The position numbers and the translations under genes are program-made. Below are positions 4,569 to 6,837 of a DNA stretch of 6,837 nt, piece by piece. Within the stretch, counting starts at the first letter, position 1, and the number at the start of each line of letters is the position of its first letter. Source of the stretch: Acidobacteriota bacterium (lineage in GTDB: Bacteria > Acidobacteriota > Thermoanaerobaculia > Thermoanaerobaculales > Thermoanaerobaculaceae); the NCBI GenBank assembly GCA_027458945.1, contig DAIDOU010000053.1, positions 1 to 6,837 on the forward strand, read 5' to 3'. The notes under the pieces were generated by a model. The model was not told the DNA's origin, ran no database searches, and saw nothing but the letters and a program-made list of their open reading frames with translations.

Positions 4569-5684
4569 ATGACCCGTCACAACATCCCGCTCGGGCGCGT
4601 GCTCGGGATCCCGATCGGCATCGACTACTCGTGGTTCCTCATCTTCGCCCTGCTCACCTGGTCGTTCGCCACCAGCTACTTCCCGGCCGAGTTCCCGCGC
4701 TGGGCGCCGGCTCTCTACTGGGCGACCGGCGCGGCCACGGCGATCCTCATGTTCGCCAGCGTCCTGCTGCACGAGCTCGGGCACTCGGTGGTGGCGCTGC
4801 GGTACAAGATCCCGGTGCGCAGCATCAACCTCTTCATCTTCGGCGGCGTGGCGACGATCGGCGCCGAACCGCCGTCCGCCGTGGCGGAGCTCCTCATCGC
4901 GGTGGCCGGCCCGTTCACGAGCCTCGTCCTCGCCGGTCTCTTCTGGCTCGCGAAGCCGCTCGCCGCCGGCGTGCCGCCGCTGTGGGGGCTGTTCAAGTAC
5001 CTCGCCTACATCAATTTCGTCCTCGTGCTCTTCAACCTGATCCCGGCGTACCCGCTCGACGGCGGGCGCGTCTTCCGCGCCTTCGTCTGGGGCGCCACGC
5101 ACAGCATGCGGCGCGCTACGGTGATCGCCGCCAACGTCGGGCGCTTCTTCGGCTTCGTCTTCATCTTCGTCGGCATGTGGCAGGTGTTCGCCGGCAACCT
5201 CGGCGGCCTGTGGACCGCGTTCATCGGATGGTTCCTCGAGAGCGCCGCCACCTCGCAGGTGCAGCAGGCGGTGGTCCAGGACCTCATCGGCGGCCACACC
5301 GTCGCCCAGGCGATGGGCCGCAGCTGCGCCGCGGTCCCGGCCGAGATGACGCTGCAGCAGCTCGTGGACGACCACGTGCTCGGCAGCGGGCGGCGCTGCT
5401 TCCTCGTCACCCGCGGCCCCGACACGGTCGGCCTGATGACGCTGCACCGGCTGCGCGAGGTGCCGCGCTCCGAATGGGCGCGCACCTCGGCCGCCCAGGT
5501 GATGCTGCCGATCGACACACTGCGCAGCGTCGGCCCGGAGACTGGCCTGTGGGCCGCGCTGCAGGAGATGGACCGCGACGGGGTCAACCAGCTCCCGGTC
5601 GTGCGCGACAGGCGCATCGTCGGCATGCTGGCGCGCGAAGACGTGATTACGTTCCTGCGCACGCTGCAAGAGCTCGGCAAGTAG
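4569..5684 (+). CDS. Site-2 protease family zinc metalloprotease with two CBS domains
   Basis: This 371-residue polytopic membrane protein is predicted to cleave substrates within the membrane. The zinc site is intact: HELGH at 68-72 in a transmembrane helix (SVLLHELGHSVVALRYK), and the second motif NLIPAYPLDGGR at 156-167 with D164 as the third ligand; AGP at 113-115 is the conserved small-residue turn. Hydrophobic segments lie at about 20-38, 48-67, 104-127, 138-158 and 190-222. FGGVATIG (91-98) is the usual strand near the active site. Residues 244-296 and 308-366 form a CBS pair (QAMGRSCAAVPAEMTLQQLV; VMLPIDTLRSVGPETGLWAA; NQLPVVRDRRIVGMLAREDV), which in this group (SpoIVFB/Rip3-like) is thought to sense adenine nucleotides. 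The length is typical of the CBS-bearing subfamily. The substrate, often an anti-sigma factor elsewhere, is unknown and no sigma or anti-sigma gene is in view. The gene converges on the asparagine synthase-like gene with a 25-bp gap. Confidence 0.93.
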   Translation: MTRHNIPLGRVLGIPIGIDYSWFLIFALLTWSFATSYFPAEFPRWAPALYWATGAATAILMFASVLLHELGHSVVALRYKIPVRSINLFIFGGVATIGAEPPSAVAELLIAVAGPFTSLVLAGLFWLAKPLAAGVPPLWGLFKYLAYINFVLVLFNLIPAYPLDGGRVFRAFVWGATHSMRRATVIAANVGRFFGFVFIFVGMWQVFAGNLGGLWTAFIGWFLESAATSQVQQAVVQDLIGGHTVAQAMGRSCAAVPAEMTLQQLVDDHVLGSGRRCFLVTRGPDTVGLMTLHRLREVPRSEWARTSAAQVMLPIDTLRSVGPETGLWAALQEMDRDGVNQLPVVRDRRIVGMLAREDVITFLRTLQELGK

Positions 5685-5709
5685 GCGTCGCGCCGCGCGC
5701 GGTTCGCCG

Positions 5710-6837
5710 TCAGAGCGCGTCTTGCCGGCGGAAGGCGACGTCGTAGACGTGGCGCGCCCAGCCGCGGCGGCCGAACTCCCGCCCTTTCCCGCCGTTCTCG
5801 CCGCCGAGCATCCACTCGCGCACCGGCACCGAGAACCCGGTCTTGCCGCGCGTGAGAACGGCAGGCGGGAGCCCGCCGGCCGGGCTGCGGGTGAGGAAGC
5901 GCTTGCGTTGGCCCGTCGCGTGCACCAGCAACGGCGCCACGTCGCGCAGTAGGTGGTGCTCGACCAGCGGCACCCGCACCTCGAGCGAGTGCGCCATGCT
6001 CGCCCAGTCGATATCGCGCAGCAGCTGGTCGCGCAGGTACTGGCACGACTCGAGCGCGACCATGCGCAGGAACGGCTGCCGCGGGTCGGGGTGAAGCGCC
6101 CGCTCGATCAGCCCGACCATGCCGAGGCGCTCGAGGCCCGCCCGCGCCGCCTCGACTCCCATCAGCTCAGGCAGGTCCCACGGCATGAACACGGCGCGCT
6201 TGAGCAGGTAGGCGCCTGCGTAGCTGCCGCCGTACTTGAGGATCGCCCCGTGCTTCTGGCTGATGTGGGTGTTGTGCCTCGGGGTGAGCGCCACGTATGC
6301 CCGCTGCAGCGCGTCGGGGAGCCAAGGCAGCCGCGACGGGCCGCGCGCCAGCCGCACCATCGCCGGGACCTTGCGGAACGTCCCGTAGCCGCCGAGCAGC
6401 TCGTCGCCGCCGGTGCCGGAGAGCGCCACCTTGAGGCCGCAGCGCGCCGCCGCCAGACTGACGAAGTACGAGTTCACCGCGTCGGTCGTCGGCTGGTCCA
6501 TCGCCTCGAGCACGCGGGGGAACTCCTCGGCGAAGTCGGCCCGTGTGATCCGCACCGTGCTGTGGTCGGTGCCGTAGTGGCGGGCGACCTCCTCGGCCAG
6601 CGGGGCCTCGTCGCGGCGCGTGCCTTGGTACTCGGTGAACGTCAGCGTCACGGTCTTGAGGTCCGCCGCCCCCGCCTCGCGCGCCAGCGCGACCGTCGAG
6701 GTCGAGTCGCGCCCCGAGGAGAGGAACATCCCGACGCGGACGTCGGCCACGAGGTGGTGGCGCACCGACTCGAGGAACGCGCGGCGGAACCGTTCCTGCA
6801 GCTCCTCCTCCGTCAACGTCGGAGCGTGTTCGACCGC
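5710..6837 (-). CDS. Asparagine synthase-like amidotransferase, synthetase domain (5' end cut by window)
   Basis: The frame runs open from the window edge (first codon GCG, 375 residues visible) to TGA 5710-5712, so the N-terminal glutaminase domain, if present, lies outside. This domain activates a carboxylate, classically aspartate, with ATP and transfers ammonia from glutamine. The ATP-pyrophosphatase loop is VGMFLSSGRDSTSTVAL (residues 35-51); second is LSGTGGDELLGGY (139-151), preceded by MDQPTTDAVNSYFV (113-126). LEVRVPLVEHHLL and then RGKTGFSVPVREWM near the end complete the family pattern. The usual SGGLDSS is SSGRDST here, and the VPxxDH aspartate is Glu. The tail after the KTGFSVP motif is short (about 40 residues), as in relatives linked to exopolysaccharide or exosortase loci, rather than housekeeping AsnB. 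The real start is upstream, so the in-frame TTG at 6816 is not the start. Neighbouring genes give no clue to its substrate. Confidence 0.88.
   Translation of the reverse strand, partial: AVEHAPTLTEEELQERFRRAFLESVRHHLVADVRVGMFLSSGRDSTSTVALAREAGAADLKTVTLTFTEYQGTRRDEAPLAEEVARHYGTDHSTVRITRADFAEEFPRVLEAMDQPTTDAVNSYFVSLAAARCGLKVALSGTGGDELLGGYGTFRKVPAMVRLARGPSRLPWLPDALQRAYVALTPRHNTHISQKHGAILKYGGSYAGAYLLKRAVFMPWDLPELMGVEAARAGLERLGMVGLIERALHPDPRQPFLRMVALESCQYLRDQLLRDIDWASMAHSLEVRVPLVEHHLLRDVAPLLVHATGQRKRFLTRSPAGGLPPAVLTRGKTGFSVPVREWMLGGENGGKGREFGRRGWARHVYDVAFRRQDAL

Noticed and set aside
4392..5669. 425-codon minus-strand frame across the tRNA and the protease
   Set aside because: It runs through a complete tRNA gene and is antisense to a protein with an intact HELGH zinc site; the composition is non-globular.
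5684..5712. Bidirectional terminator between the convergent protease and asparagine synthase-like genes
   Set aside because: Only tiny stems are present (GGCG-TCG-CGCC, and CGG-TTCG-CCG) with no T run on either strand, so an intrinsic terminator cannot be supported.

Overview
The window is very GC-rich bacterial DNA (G and C dominate every line; I did not count exactly) and densely coding, with gaps of about 25 to 177 bp. The gene content fits a Gram-negative-type bacterium: a LolA/LolB-like exported protein implies an outer membrane, and recO, rnd and a SpoU methyltransferase are ordinary chromosomal genes. An exported LolA-like protein, a bacterial eRF1-like protein and a CBS-linked site-2 protease together suggest a soil or sediment lineage such as Acidobacteriota. 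That assignment is inference, since no rRNA or other phylogenetic marker is present. No phage, transposon, CRISPR or plasmid signal was seen.

Layout. Bases 1-2279 carry a leftward block, read in the order LolA-like exported protein, ribonuclease D (rnd), then the N-terminal third or so of recO, which leaves the window at base 1. The rnd and recO frames overlap by 17 nt. A 59-nt gap with an 8-bp hairpin lies between the exported protein and rnd. Bases 2280-2456 form a divergent promoter region, with a run of ten G (minus strand) where the Shine-Dalgarno of the exported protein should be, and two mutually exclusive small inverted repeats.

Bases 2426-4405 carry a rightward pair: a SpoU/TrmH-type RNA 2'-O-ribose methyltransferase and a bacterial homologue of the archaeal/eukaryotic release factor eRF1 (baeRF type). 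They overlap by GTGA. The second gene also has its own strong Shine-Dalgarno and a plausible -10 element, both inside the 3' end of the first. A tRNA-Leu(UAA) gene with encoded CCA follows at 4452-4537, then a membrane-embedded site-2 metalloprotease with two C-terminal CBS domains (4569-5684). The right edge holds the C-terminal synthetase part of an asparagine synthase-like amidotransferase on the minus strand, convergent with the protease and cut by the window end.

How the genes relate. rnd, the SpoU methyltransferase, the eRF1-like protein and the tRNA all concern RNA maturation or translation; recO is recombinational repair. The most interesting element is the methyltransferase/eRF1-like pair: the second protein keeps a C-terminal eRF1 domain 3 with a zinc ribbon, but the position equivalent to the catalytic GGQ loop reads RSQ. 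It could act on stalled ribosomes rather than in normal termination; that role is inferred and the sequence does not prove it. I found no clear novel multi-gene system.
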